64,000 nt of DNA from an uncultured Prevotella sp. (GTDB lineage Bacteria > Bacteroidota > Bacteroidia > Bacteroidales > Bacteroidaceae): assembly GCA_944320355.1 (NCBI GenBank), contig CALUHC010000035.1, positions 1 through 64,000 of the forward strand. The letters run 5' to 3'. The translations under genes were made by a program, and so were the position numbers. Of the stretch, positions 27,891 through 37,155 are shown piece by piece (position 1 is the first letter of the stretch; every line of letters begins with the position of its first letter). The notes below the pieces were generated by a model, which worked only from the letters and a program-made list of their open reading frames with translations, was not told where the DNA came from and searched no databases.

Positions 27891-28796
27891 TCATGCCTCG
27901 GCCTTGCGATACTCGGTGGGTGTCATGCCCACGCCGCGCTTGAAGTAGCGGTTGAAGTGCTGCGAGTACTGGAAGCCAAGGCTGTAGGCTATCTCCGCCA
28001 CCGACTTGTCCGTGCCGAGCAGTTCGTCCTTGGCCAGGTCTATTATCTTGCCTTGTATGAACTCCTGGGGCGAGCGTCCGGTCTCCTTCTTCACGAGGTC
28101 GCCGAAGTAGTTGGGCGAGAGGAAGCACCGCTCGGCGAAGTATTTCACCGAGGGCAGGCCCTCACGCTCGGCCCTGTTGCCGCTGAAGTAGGCGTTCAGC
28201 TCCTGCTCGAAGCGCGTGAGCACGTCGTGGTTGGCCTCGTGGCGGGTGATGAACTGGCGGTCGTAGAACCTCATGCAGTAGTCGAGCAGCAGCTCTATGT
28301 TGCGGCAGATGAGTTGCTTGCTGTGGGTGTCTATGGGTCGCTCCAGCTCCATCTCTATGTTCTTGAGGCAGTCGCGGAATATCCCTTTCTCCTCGTCCGA
28401 CAGGTGCAGCGCCTCGCGCGACGAGTAGTCGAAGAACGAGTATCGGCCGATGTTGCGCCCGAGCGACGTGCCGCGTATAAGGTCGGGGTGGAAGAGCAGG
28501 CCCAGCGCGTTGGGTTTGTAGTCGGGACGGCGCTTCACCCGCACCACCTGCCCTGGCGCGAAGCTCGTCACCGTGCCCTCCTGGTAGTCGTAAGTCTGCC
28601 GCCCGTAGGTTATGTCTCCGCAATAAGTCTGCTTCAGGAAGAGGGCATAGACGCGGTAGTCGAACACCGTCTCGTCCGGATATTCGTCTCCGCGGGTCGT
28701 CGACAAGTCCACTACGGCCACGAGCGGGTGGCGCGTCTCGAAGCCCATCAGCTCGTTGTACTTCGTTATTGAGTCAAGTATAAACAGCTGTTCCAT
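27891..28796 (-). CDS. AraC-family transcriptional regulator (third)
   Basis: I place the start at 28796 (MEQLFILDSITKYNELMGFE) because a -7 box lies 27 bp upstream; the longer frame from 28886 would start before it. The resulting 301 residues align throughout with the 300-residue regulator at 5240, including CGDITYGRQTYDYQEGTVTS and the C-terminal VAEIAYSLGFQYSQHFNRYF. Such near-identical layout suggests gene duplication with a shared or related ligand. The neighbour downstream is another paralogue. Confidence 0.92.
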   Translation of the reverse strand: MEQLFILDSITKYNELMGFETRHPLVAVVDLSTTRGDEYPDETVFDYRVYALFLKQTYCGDITYGRQTYDYQEGTVTSFAPGQVVRVKRRPDYKPNALGLLFHPDLIRGTSLGRNIGRYSFFDYSSREALHLSDEEKGIFRDCLKNIEMELERPIDTHSKQLICRNIELLLDYCMRFYDRQFITRHEANHDVLTRFEQELNAYFSGNRAEREGLPSVKYFAERCFLSPNYFGDLVKKETGRSPQEFIQGKIIDLAKDELLGTDKSVAEIAYSLGFQYSQHFNRYFKRGVGMTPTEYRKAEA

Positions 28797-28822
28797 GTTC
28801 TGCTGCGTTGTTGTTACGACTG

Positions 28823-28830
28823 CAAAGTTA
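28823..28830 (-). promoter_or_regulatory. -7 box of the third AraC gene
   Basis: TAACTTTG on the minus strand, about 27 bp before the ATG at 28796. Confidence 0.7.
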
Positions 28831-28916
28831 CGCAATAAATCGCAACCCCGGCCTAAACAAATTACGGAATTGTGTGCCTTTTTCACCTGCGGGGGCGGAA
28901 AGGTGGCGGGAGATTG

Positions 28917-29135
28917 TTCAGGAGACAGGAGTTCAGGAGTTGCAGGAGTTCAGACATTACTTCAGTAGTCAGGAGTCCAGGAGTTGCTGGAGTTCAGACA
29001 ATACTTCAGTAGTCAGGAGTTCAGGAGTTGCTGGAGTTCAGACATTACTTCAGTAGTCAGTAGTTCAGGAGTTGCTGGAGTTCAGACAATACTTCAGTAG
29101 TCAGTAGTCCAGGAGTTGCAGGAGTTCAGACATTA
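28917..29135 (+). repeat. 44-bp tandem repeats (TTCAGTAGTC units)
   Basis: TTCAGTAGTC begins at 28961, 29005, 29049 and 29093, each 44 bp apart. The units contain GGAGTTCAGACAWTAC and GGAGTTGCTGGAGTTC. They lie between two divergently expressed regions and encode nothing recognisable. Confidence 0.9.
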
Positions 29136-29139
29136 CCTT

Positions 29140-29580
29140 CTGCAGTGGCCGCCACGCTCCTTCCGCACGGCTTTTTACATTTTTACATTTTTACCTTTTT
29201 ACTTTTATGGGCGGCGAGGGAGCAGTTACCTTTTGCTCTCCGAGGCCATTCTGAGCCATCTTGCTTTGCCCTCCTTCAAGTTGTCATGACGATTCTTTTC
29301 TAAGCTCGCCACAGTACAAACCACTCCCGCTCCGCCCATAAAAGTAAAAAGGTAAAATGGTAGAAAGGTAAAAAAGGCTGCGCGAAAGCCGACGGGCACA
29401 GTACAAACCACTCCCTCGCCCTTTGGGAGAGGGGTGGGGAGAGGGGCTTACAACCCCCAAAGCACATTTTGATACACCCCATACAATCTGCGCAATCCCA
29501 TTTATCGCAATCCCTATTCAGTGCATATCCACGCCATCTGTGGTGAAAAAACTCTGCGAGGAGGCGCGCATTATGACTTT
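29140..29580. other. Intergenic region without a gene
   Basis: The stretch holds low-complexity runs (TTTTTACATTTTTACCTTTT) and a duplicated CACAGTACAAACCACTCCC at about 29309 and 29396. I see no coding sequence. Confidence 0.5.
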
Positions 29581-29587
29581 TTATCGC

Positions 29588-29661
29588 TATCTTTGCATAA
29601 GCGTAAGCACGCTCCGGAAACACGGAGCAAGCTCCGTTCCAGCTCGCTTGCATTATCTTTG
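29588..29661 (+). promoter_or_regulatory. Twin -7 boxes (66 bp apart) upstream of the sulfatase
   Basis: TATCTTTG at 29588 and again at 29654, exactly 66 bp apart. Between them a dyad, ACGGAGCAAGCTCCGT, occupies the middle. A 22-bp palindrome array then lies in what would be the message leader. Confidence 0.75.
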
Positions 29662-29734
29662 CAAGTGCCCGCGAGGCCGCCCGCAACAGGCCGCGATGCG
29701 TATCAAAAAACAAAGGATGCCGTTTGGCCTTGCG

Positions 29735-29813
29735 GAACGTGCCGTTTCGCGCTCTGAAACGGCCCGTTTCGGCGTGCAAAACGGCACGTTTTGGAAGACG
29801 AAACGGCACGTTT
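29735..29813. repeat. 22-bp palindrome array, copy 5
   Basis: Cores at 29735, 29757, 29779 and 29801, with a half site 22 bp before the first. Left flank GCGTATCAAAAAACAAAGG and right flank TTGATTATCAACGGGTTAC match copies 8 and 10. Confidence 0.92.
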
Positions 29814-29978
29814 CGCAACACCATTGATTATCAACGGGTTACAGAGACAGAACGAACCGCACGGCGAGTAGCAAAAAACAAAGGCGCGGGCTGCGGCTCA
29901 CGGCACGGCGATGTGGGCGGAGAAGCACGGCCACACGCCGGACACCAATGACCAAGACTACCATAAAACAAGACATAA

Positions 29979-31409
29979 ATGAAGAAAAGATGGACACGAA
30001 TAGGCGGCGCCCTGGCCGCCATAGGAGCCGTTGCCACGGCTGAGGCGCAGGCCTCGGGAGGCGCGCAGAAGCCTACCCCCGACCGCCCCAACATCATTTT
30101 CATACTCGCCGACGACCTCGGCTACGGCGACCTGGCCTGCTATGGCAGCCAGGCAGTGGAGACACCGAACATAGACAGGCTGGCCCAGACGGGCACGGCC
30201 TTCACCCAGTGCTACGCCGGCAGCGGCATTTCGTCGCCCTCGCGCTGCGCACTGATGACGGGCAAGAACACCGGCCGCTCCACCATACGCGACAACCAGT
30301 GCACCGCCGGCGGCATCCGCGGCATGAAAATATCGCCGCAGGGCGACACCACATACATACGCCGCGCCAACCTGCTGCCCACAGACACCACCATAGCCAC
30401 CGTGCTCGGCGCGGCGGGCTACCGCACCTGCCTCGTGAACAAGTGGCACCTGGACGGCTACGACCCCAAGGCCGCGCCCAACCACCGCGGCTTCGACGAG
30501 TTCTACGGCTGGACAATAAGCACCGTGGAGTCCAATTCGCCCTACTATTACCCATACTACCGCTTCCACGGCGACAGCCTCATCAACATCGACGAGAACG
30601 CACACGACGCGCACGTGCGCCACAACACCGACATAAGCACCGACGACGCGCTGGCCTTCATAGACCGCAACAAGGAGCGGCCCTTCTTCCTCTACCTGGC
30701 ATACGACGCGCCACACGAGCCTTATATAATAGACGACACGTCGTGGTATGACGACCGCGACGACTGGACGATGAACACCAAGCGATACGCCGCGCTCATA
30801 ACGCACATGGACAAGGCCATAGGCCGCCTGCTGGCCCACATAGACAGCCTGGGGCTGAGGGAGCGGACGCTCGTCATCTTCGCCTCCGACAACGGCGCGG
30901 CCGTGCAGGCCCCGCTCAAGGAACTCAACTGCACGGCGGGCTTCAACGGCCGCAAGGGAATGCTCTACGAGGGCGGCATCCGCGTGCCCTTCATCGTGAA
31001 CCAGCCCGGCCGCGTGCCCGTGCAGCGGCTAGACAACATCATCTACTTCCCCGACGTGATGCCCACGCTGGCCGCCCTGGCCGGTGCCGAAGGCTCGCTG
31101 CCACAAGGCATAGACGGCATCAACGTGCTGCCGCTCTTCTACGGCAAGCCCGTTGACACCGACAACCGCCTGCTGTACTGGGAGTTCCCCGGCAAGCAGC
31201 GCGCCGCCCGGCGCGGCGACTGGAAGTGCGTCACCGTGAAACGCGGCAAGCCACTGGAGCTTTACAACCTGAAGGACGACCCCGGCGAGCGCCATAACCT
31301 GGCATCACAATACCCGGAAATGGTGGAGCGGTTCGACCGCGAGATGCAGGAGATGCACCACCCGTCGCCATACTGGCCGCTGGAAGGCGAGACCGCGCAG
31401 GGCAAGTGA
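29979..31409 (+). CDS. Exported Ser-type sulfatase
   Basis: This 476-residue enzyme has a signal peptide (about 1-24) and the sulfatase fold: metal ligands in FILADDLGYGD (D45, D46), the maturation signature SSPSRCALMTG with S85 as the residue turned into formylglycine, and SDNGAAVQAP for the C-terminal metal site. A Ser at this place means activation by the anaerobic radical-SAM maturase, not seen in this window. The substrate is probably a sulfated host or algal glycan. It has a 570-bp upstream region with twin promoters and a palindrome array. Confidence 0.93.
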   Translation: MKKRWTRIGGALAAIGAVATAEAQASGGAQKPTPDRPNIIFILADDLGYGDLACYGSQAVETPNIDRLAQTGTAFTQCYAGSGISSPSRCALMTGKNTGRSTIRDNQCTAGGIRGMKISPQGDTTYIRRANLLPTDTTIATVLGAAGYRTCLVNKWHLDGYDPKAAPNHRGFDEFYGWTISTVESNSPYYYPYYRFHGDSLINIDENAHDAHVRHNTDISTDDALAFIDRNKERPFFLYLAYDAPHEPYIIDDTSWYDDRDDWTMNTKRYAALITHMDKAIGRLLAHIDSLGLRERTLVIFASDNGAAVQAPLKELNCTAGFNGRKGMLYEGGIRVPFIVNQPGRVPVQRLDNIIYFPDVMPTLAALAGAEGSLPQGIDGINVLPLFYGKPVDTDNRLLYWEFPGKQRAARRGDWKCVTVKRGKPLELYNLKDDPGERHNLASQYPEMVERFDREMQEMHHPSPYWPLEGETAQGK

Positions 31410-31447
31410 GGGCGTAAGCACGGTGCGGCATGGAAAGGTCAAAACCC

Positions 31448-31631
31448 AATCGGTCATTAGAAGCCAACGTGATTTCGTTCTGTCGGCGTGCAGACTGGCC
31501 GTCGCCTTTGTCAAAGGCGTAGCGGGCTACGTCGAGACAAAGCGGCAGGCAATCTGCCGCCGACAGGGCGAAAGCACATGGAAAGCCGGGGAAAGAAGCG
31601 AAACATATCCCCGGCGGTCTAATGACCGATT
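31448..31631. mobile_element. MITE-like element with 14-bp terminal inverted repeats
   Basis: AATCGGTCATTAGA at 31448-31461 and its exact complement TCTAATGACCGATT at 31618-31631 bound 184 bp with inner arms around GTAGCGGGCTAC. It encodes no protein. A related half copy lies at 15340-15438, and the centre resembles that of the TTAGAAGC family. Confidence 0.78.
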
Positions 31632-31667
31632 TGGCTTAAAATAGCGAACGCGCAGAGCCGTTTTGCA

Positions 31668-31746
31668 AGACGTGCCGTTTCGCGCCGTGAAACGGCACGT
31701 TTCGCACGATGAAACGGCGCGTTTCGCAAGCCAAAACGGCACGTTT
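31668..31746. repeat. 22-bp palindrome array, copy 6
   Basis: Cores at 31668, 31690, 31712 and 31734, followed by CTGACTATCAATGGATTGAG and, near the next gene, AAAAAACATTAACG. Confidence 0.9.
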
Positions 31747-31855
31747 TGCACGGCGGAACAATGCGCACGGCCAACCCACTGACTATCAATGGATTGAGAG
31801 AACAGCACCCGCCATGTCGCACCGGGTGCCGAATGATAAAAAACATTAACGCGAA

Positions 31856-34800
31856 ATGGACTCTGCAACTACATACATCAGCGAGACGGCAGGCGAGTTT
31901 TTTGCCGAGCTGGAGGGCGCGGCGACCTTGTCCGGAGGCGACATCCGGCGGGCATACGCCGCGCTGCGCGGGGTGTTCCGCCGCGCCGTGGACCAGAGCC
32001 TGCTGCACAGCGACATCGCCTTCGCGGGACTCTTCGCCAAGGTTGACCACCTGCTGCGCGAGCACTCGGTGGGCGAGCCGCTGGCACATTATATAAACGA
32101 TACGCGCGCGAGGCTGCGGCGGGCCGACGACACGTCGGCCGACGAGCTGCGCCGCCACTTCGCCTACGACCTGAAGAACGTGGCGCGGTTCATCAGCATA
32201 ATCTGTGGTGGCGATCCGCTGCCCGCGTCGCTCGTGGCGTTGCTGCCGCGCGGCGACCTCGACACGGAGCGCGACGACCTGCTGGCCGACTGCCTGCGCG
32301 TGGTGGTAAGGGCGGCGAGCGGCACCACCGCCACAGTCACCGCCCCGCACGGCGACGCGCTGCGCGTGGAGCTGACAGACGAGTGGGCCGACCTCGCGCC
32401 GCTGCTCGCCCCCGGCACGCAGCTCAACCTTGTGCGCCCCCGCGCCGAGGGCGACACGGTGAGGGCCGAGCTCATAATCCTTGAGCCCGACTATCTCGTT
32501 GACATCTCGGCCATAGCGGCCTGCTTCGAGACCTACGGCGAGTCGCCATACACCTACCTGCTGAACAAGCTGAAGCCCGCCCCGCTCACCGTGCACACCC
32601 TGCTCGGCAACTTCGCGGGCCAGCTGCTCGACGAGGCCGTGCACGGACGCGAGCGCACTTACGCCGAGAGCGCGGCCATCTTCTTCCGCCGCAACGCCCT
32701 CGCCCTGGCCGCCTGCCCCGGCGTTGATGCCGCATTCCACCGCGAGGCGCGGGCACAGCGCGACAACATACGCCGCGCCGTGCGCACCGTGCTGCCCGCC
32801 GAGGTGGGCATATTCAGTCCCGAAGAGGCCGTGCTCGAACCCTCGTTCTTCAGCGAGATGCTCGGTCTGCAGGGGCGCATGGACCTGTTGCAGATGGACA
32901 CCTGCCGCCCGGGCAGTTGCGTGCTGATAGAACAGAAGTCGGGCAAGGGCGCGTTTCCGCCGCCGCCCGACCCCGACACGCCCCGCCATCAGGAGAAACA
33001 CTACGTCCAACTGCTGCTCTACATGGCCCTGCTGCGCTATAACCACTGCCGGCGGGGAGCCGATGTGCGCGCCTTCCTGCTCTACTCGCGCTACCGCAAC
33101 AGCCTTGTGCGCCTCGGCCCCGCGCCCGAACTGCTGCGCCGCGCGCTCATGCTGCGCAACCGAATAGTGTGGTGCGAGCTGTGGTATGCCCGCGGCGGCA
33201 TCAGCATGTTGGCCCGCCTCACGCCCGAACACCTCAACACCGCCCTAGCCTCGGGCCGACTCTGGGAGCAGTACTCGCGCCCGCAGATAGAGGCTCTGCT
33301 GCGACCTGTGCATCAAGCCACGCCCACGGAGCGTGCGTATTACTTCCGCTTCATGGCCTTCTTGGAGCGCGAGCACCTGTTGGCCAAGCTCGGCAACAAG
33401 ACGAAAGAGAACTCGGGCTTTGCCGCCAAGTGGCACGACACGCTCGAAGAGAAGCTGCTGGCGGGCAACATATACTGCGACCTAAAGATAGAAAGCCTGC
33501 TGCCCGCCGAGGGAGAGGAGGCCGGCGTGGGGCGCGTGCGGCTCGCTTTCGGCAGCAGCCGCGACGCCGAGGGTGCCAACTTCCGCACGGGCGACATCGT
33601 GATATTGTACTCTTACCGATGCGGCACGGAACCCGACGCGCGGCTTACGGTGGTGATGCGCGCCACGATAGCCGCCATAACCACCGACCGGCTGGAGCTG
33701 TGGCTGCGCAATCCGCAGGCCGACAGCCGCGTGTTCAGCCGTCCGCCGGGACACGCATGGGCCGTGGAGCACGACCTCTTCGAGTCGTCTTTCACCTCGC
33801 TCTACCGCGCCATGCACTCCTTCCTCTCGGCTCCCGCACGGCGGCGCGAGCTTATCCTCGGCCTGCGACAGCCCGAGGCCGACGCTTCCATAGGCCTCAG
33901 CGGCGACTACGGACAGTTCTCCGAGCTTGTGCTCCACGCCAAGCAGGCGCGCGACTTCTTCCTCGTCATCGGCCCGCCCGGCACGGGCAAGACCTCGTTC
34001 GCCATGCTCAACATCGTGAAGGAAGAGCTGTTCGACGCCGACTCGGCCGTGCTCGTCATGGCATACACCAACCGCGCCGTCGACGAGGCGTGCTCAAAGC
34101 TGGCCGAGAGCGGCATCGACTTCGTGCGCCTCGGCTCGGCCATGGCCTGCGCAGAGCCTTATCGCGACTGCCTCTTGGAGCGGCGCGTGGCCCGCTGCGC
34201 CAACATAGACGAGGTGAGGCGGCTCATAGCGTCCACCCGTGTGTTCTGCGCCACCACCTCGTCGCTCAACTCCAACGCCTCGCTCCTGGCCATGAAGCGG
34301 TTCACGCTGGCCGTCATCGACGAGGCGTCGCAGATACTTGAGCCCCACGTGGTGGGCCTGCTCAGTGCCACTACGGATGGCATGGAGTCCATATCGCGCT
34401 TCGTTCTCATCGGCGACCACAAGCAGTTGCCCGCCGTTGTGCAGCAGACCGCCGACGAGTCGCGCGTCGGCGACCCGCAACTGCGCGCCATCGGCCTCAC
34501 CGACTGCCGCGACTCGCTCTTCGAGAGGCTGCTGCGCACCCACCGCGCCAACCCCTCGGTGGTATATATGCTCACCCGCCAGGGGCGTATGCACCGCGAC
34601 ATAGCCTCCTTTCCGGCCCATGCCTTCTATGCCGACCGCCTCCGCGTGGTGCCGCTGGCGCACCAGGAGCTGCCCCTGCCGCCGTGTCCCGCCGCCGACA
34701 GTGCCGCCGGGCGCATGGTGGACGGCTGCCGCGTGGCCTTCGTCAACGTGCCGCCCGCCGACGATGATGCCTCGGACAAGGTGAACACGGCCGAGGCACG

Positions 34801-35278
34801 GCTCATCGCCGAGGTGGTGAGCGCGGTGCGACGGGGGCATCCCGATGACTTCGACCCCGCCTCCACGGTGGGCGTCATAGTGCCTTACCGCAACCAGATA
34901 GCCGCCGTGCGCGACGCGCTGGAGCGCGCCGGGGTGGCCGAGGCGCACCGCATAGGCATCGATACCGTGGAGCGTTATCAGGGCAGTCAGCGCGATGTGA
35001 TAGTCTATGGCTTCACCGTCAGCCGCCCGTACCAGCTCAACTTCCTCACGTCGAACGTGTTCTTTGAGGACGGAATGCCCATAGACCGCAAGCTGAACGT
35101 GGCCATGACCCGCGCCCGCGAGCACCTCGTGATGGTTGGCAACGCCCCCCTGCTGCGTCGAAACGCCGTCTTCGCACGGCTGATAGACTATGTGAAGGAG
35201 CACGGCGGGTACTTCGACATGACGGAAGAGGGCAACGGGCAGAGTGCAGAACGCAGAGTGATGAGTGCTGAGGTATGA
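31856..35278 (+). CDS. Dna2-like nuclease-helicase
   Basis: The 1140-residue protein combines a Cas4/Dna2-type nuclease and a superfamily 1 helicase. The nuclease (about 300-400) has GLQGRMDLLQ with D343, IEQKSGKG with E359 and K361, and a following HxxQLLLYMALL. Cys residues that could hold an Fe-S cluster are not arranged clearly. The helicase (about 690-1120) has Walker A GPPGTGKTS (706-714), VIDEASQ, GDHKQLPAV, ERYQGSQRDVIVYG and NVAMTRARE. It probably acts on replication or repair intermediates. Its last 12 residues (QSAERRVMSAEV) are encoded by a copy of the 44-bp repeat family. Confidence 0.9.
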   Translation: MDSATTYISETAGEFFAELEGAATLSGGDIRRAYAALRGVFRRAVDQSLLHSDIAFAGLFAKVDHLLREHSVGEPLAHYINDTRARLRRADDTSADELRRHFAYDLKNVARFISIICGGDPLPASLVALLPRGDLDTERDDLLADCLRVVVRAASGTTATVTAPHGDALRVELTDEWADLAPLLAPGTQLNLVRPRAEGDTVRAELIILEPDYLVDISAIAACFETYGESPYTYLLNKLKPAPLTVHTLLGNFAGQLLDEAVHGRERTYAESAAIFFRRNALALAACPGVDAAFHREARAQRDNIRRAVRTVLPAEVGIFSPEEAVLEPSFFSEMLGLQGRMDLLQMDTCRPGSCVLIEQKSGKGAFPPPPDPDTPRHQEKHYVQLLLYMALLRYNHCRRGADVRAFLLYSRYRNSLVRLGPAPELLRRALMLRNRIVWCELWYARGGISMLARLTPEHLNTALASGRLWEQYSRPQIEALLRPVHQATPTERAYYFRFMAFLEREHLLAKLGNKTKENSGFAAKWHDTLEEKLLAGNIYCDLKIESLLPAEGEEAGVGRVRLAFGSSRDAEGANFRTGDIVILYSYRCGTEPDARLTVVMRATIAAITTDRLELWLRNPQADSRVFSRPPGHAWAVEHDLFESSFTSLYRAMHSFLSAPARRRELILGLRQPEADASIGLSGDYGQFSELVLHAKQARDFFLVIGPPGTGKTSFAMLNIVKEELFDADSAVLVMAYTNRAVDEACSKLAESGIDFVRLGSAMACAEPYRDCLLERRVARCANIDEVRRLIASTRVFCATTSSLNSNASLLAMKRFTLAVIDEASQILEPHVVGLLSATTDGMESISRFVLIGDHKQLPAVVQQTADESRVGDPQLRAIGLTDCRDSLFERLLRTHRANPSVVYMLTRQGRMHRDIASFPAHAFYADRLRVVPLAHQELPLPPCPAADSAAGRMVDGCRVAFVNVPPADDDASDKVNTAEARLIAEVVSAVRRGHPDDFDPASTVGVIVPYRNQIAAVRDALERAGVAEAHRIGIDTVERYQGSQRDVIVYGFTVSRPYQLNFLTSNVFFEDGMPIDRKLNVAMTRAREHLVMVGNAPLLRRNAVFARLIDYVKEHGGYFDMTEEGNGQSAERRVMSAEV

Positions 35279-35330
35279 TTAGCTTTAGTGCAGAGAGCAG
35301 AGTGCTGAATGCAGAGGTATGATTACTTAG
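35245..35330 (+). repeat. 44-bp repeats overlapping the helicase 3' end
   Basis: GGTATGATTA at 35272 and 35316, 44 bp apart, with CAGAGTGATGAGTGCTGA-type sequence before each. The first unit provides the final codons and stop of the helicase gene. Confidence 0.85.
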
Positions 35331-35441
35331 GGTGCAGGAAACTTAATGACAGTTCACAAAGCTATTGTCCTTTAACTTCCGAGCGGAGTGCAACGAAGCT
35401 CAAACTTCTTTTAACTCCATTTTAACTTCTAAACAAACAAT

Positions 35442-36458
35442 ATGCAAAAGCAAAAGTTCCAGCAGATGTTGCTGCTGTTGTTTACAGTCTGCGTGTCGTC
35501 GGCCTGCGCGTCAGACAATGGTTCCCAGGCCGACGTTGTGCCTGCCGCGCCGGTCTATTCGGATGCCGATATGTGGTATGAGGGCGGGCGCGACAGTGCC
35601 GACTGCGCCGTAGATGTGTTTTATGTCACGCCCACCTGCGTGTGGGACTGGCCCGGTGCTGACGGCGCGGCGTGCCACTACATGAACGTAAGGGACTCCG
35701 CGCAGCGGGCGGCAACGGACGCTTCGGCCCTGCTGGCGTGCCGTTTGTTCGGCAACGACTGCCGTTTCCTCGCGCCGTATTACCGCCAGATAACCATGAA
35801 CTCGTGGTTCGAGCCGGCCAGTGAGATAGAACGCAGGTACGGCGTGGCGCATACCGACGTGGTGAGGGCGTTCCGCTACTATATGGAACGGCGCAACGGG
35901 GGCCGCCCTTTCATACTTGCGGGCCACAGCCAGGGCGCGAAGGCCGTGGTGGAACTGCTCAAGCGCACGCTGACGGAGGCCGAGCGTGAGCGCATGGTGG
36001 CCGCCTACGTGTTCGGCTTCAGCATCAGCGAGGCCGAGTTGGCCGCATATCCGGCGCTGCGTCCCGCCACCGGAGCCGACGACACGGGCGTGGTCATCTG
36101 CTACAACAGCGTGTCTGACACGGCGGCGGTGTCGCCCCTGTTCGCCGGAAACGCCGTCTGCATAAACCCGCTCAACTGGCGCACCGACACCACCTATGCC
36201 CCGGCGGCGGAGAATGTCGGCTCGGTGTTCTTCTCGGCCGACGGCCGCGCCGACACGTTGCGCCACACCGTGGGGGCGCGGATGGACCTCCGGACACGCA
36301 CACTGGTCATCGACGGGCTGCGCGACGACGACTACTACATACCGTCCATCGCCGAGTTGTTTCCCCGGGGCAACTATCACGTGCAGGAGATAAACCTCTA
36401 TTTCCTCAACGTGCAGGCCAACCTGCGCCACCGCATCGAGGCTTTCACGAGGCGGTAG
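35442..36458 (+). CDS. DUF3089 alpha/beta-hydrolase lipoprotein
   Basis: The 338-residue protein has a lipoprotein signal (hydrophobic stretch, VSSAC). It then matches the DUF3089 pattern: VDVFYVTPTCVWDW, APYYRQITM, VVRAFRYYMERRNGGRPFIL and the nucleophile elbow GHSQG with S163. The family is lipase- or esterase-like with unknown substrates. DDDYYIPSIAELFPRGNYHV near the end holds plausible Asp and His residues of the triad. It stands alone, with an AACTCC-type repeat in its leader. Confidence 0.85.
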   Translation: MQKQKFQQMLLLLFTVCVSSACASDNGSQADVVPAAPVYSDADMWYEGGRDSADCAVDVFYVTPTCVWDWPGADGAACHYMNVRDSAQRAATDASALLACRLFGNDCRFLAPYYRQITMNSWFEPASEIERRYGVAHTDVVRAFRYYMERRNGGRPFILAGHSQGAKAVVELLKRTLTEAERERMVAAYVFGFSISEAELAAYPALRPATGADDTGVVICYNSVSDTAAVSPLFAGNAVCINPLNWRTDTTYAPAAENVGSVFFSADGRADTLRHTVGARMDLRTRTLVIDGLRDDDYYIPSIAELFPRGNYHVQEINLYFLNVQANLRHRIEAFTRR

Positions 36459-36488
36459 CGTGCTTGCAAAGAAAGTACCAATATGACT

Positions 36489-36902
36489 TTACCGGTTGGG
36501 AGCGTTGCCTGCGGCGGCCGCTTCCAACCGTTTCTGTATGTCGGCCATCTTGGCCCGGCGGCTCAGGCTGTACGTCTTGTCGTGCCGGTCTATGAAGTCG
36601 AAGAGGGCGAACGCCCGCTGCAGCAGCTCGTCGCCGCCCTGTCCGGCCGTCAGCCCGGCCTCGGCGTAGTACAGTTCGGCCAGCATCTCCATGCGCTCGG
36701 CGCGCTCCTCCTGCGGGAATCGGGCGAACGATTCCATAACGTCGCGCATGGTGCAGGTGTGATAGAGCGAGTACGGACCCACGTATCGGTCGTACATCAT
36801 CCTTATCTCTTCTCTCTGCTTGCCGACATTCTGCCTCATCACCAGCTCAAGAGCCTCGGCGAACTCGCGTATCAGGCGCAAAATATAGTCACGTTTCAAC
36901 AT
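36489..36902 (-). CDS. Conserved small helical protein (DUF6483-like)
   Basis: A 137-residue soluble, mostly helical protein beginning MLKRDYILRLIREFAEALEL. This opening resembles DUF6483 proteins, and the tail has TPR-like helices (ERAERMEMLAELYYAEAG, LLQRAFALFDFID). No catalytic motif is visible. It faces the DUF3089 gene tail to tail with a 30-bp gap. A -7 box lies about 45 bp before the start on the minus strand. Function is unknown. Confidence 0.7.
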   Translation of the reverse strand: MLKRDYILRLIREFAEALELVMRQNVGKQREEIRMMYDRYVGPYSLYHTCTMRDVMESFARFPQEERAERMEMLAELYYAEAGLTAGQGGDELLQRAFALFDFIDRHDKTYSLSRRAKMADIQKRLEAAAAGNAPNR

Positions 36903-36945
36903 GATTGCCTATTGTTTTTGCCTGTGGCACAGGCCACTCAGCCCA

Positions 36946-36953
36946 CAAAGGTA
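36946..36953 (-). promoter_or_regulatory. -7 box for the small helical protein
   Basis: TACCTTTG on the minus strand, 44 bp before the start at 36902. Confidence 0.6.
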
Positions 36954-37009
36954 AGAAAAAAGTCTGGGAAAAGGAGAGGGGAATGGGGAGTTTTTATATT
37001 GGGAGTTAA

Positions 37010-37155
37010 AGAAGTTAGAAGGAGTTATCGCTCCACTGCGTTCCGCTCGGGGAGTTAGCAGACAAATGTTTTGACTTCAGACGCGAAACTATTGTCCTCT
37101 AACTCCTTAGCGAAGTGAAACGTAGCGATAACTCCTTCTAACTCCCTTTAACTCC
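37010..37155. repeat. Inverted-repeat element (AACTCC family)
   Basis: The left arm (GAAGTTAGAAGGAGTTATCG ... GGGGAGTTAGCAGACAA) and right arm (TTGTCCTCTAACTCCTTAGC ... AACTCCTTCTAACTCC) are imperfect complements of about 60 bp around a short loop. The right arm ends at the stop codon of the gene at 37156. Confidence 0.82.

Noticed and set aside
29160-29350. Terminator or small RNA in the TTTTTAC-rich stretch
   Set aside because: Low-complexity runs without a stable stem or a promoter that I could identify.
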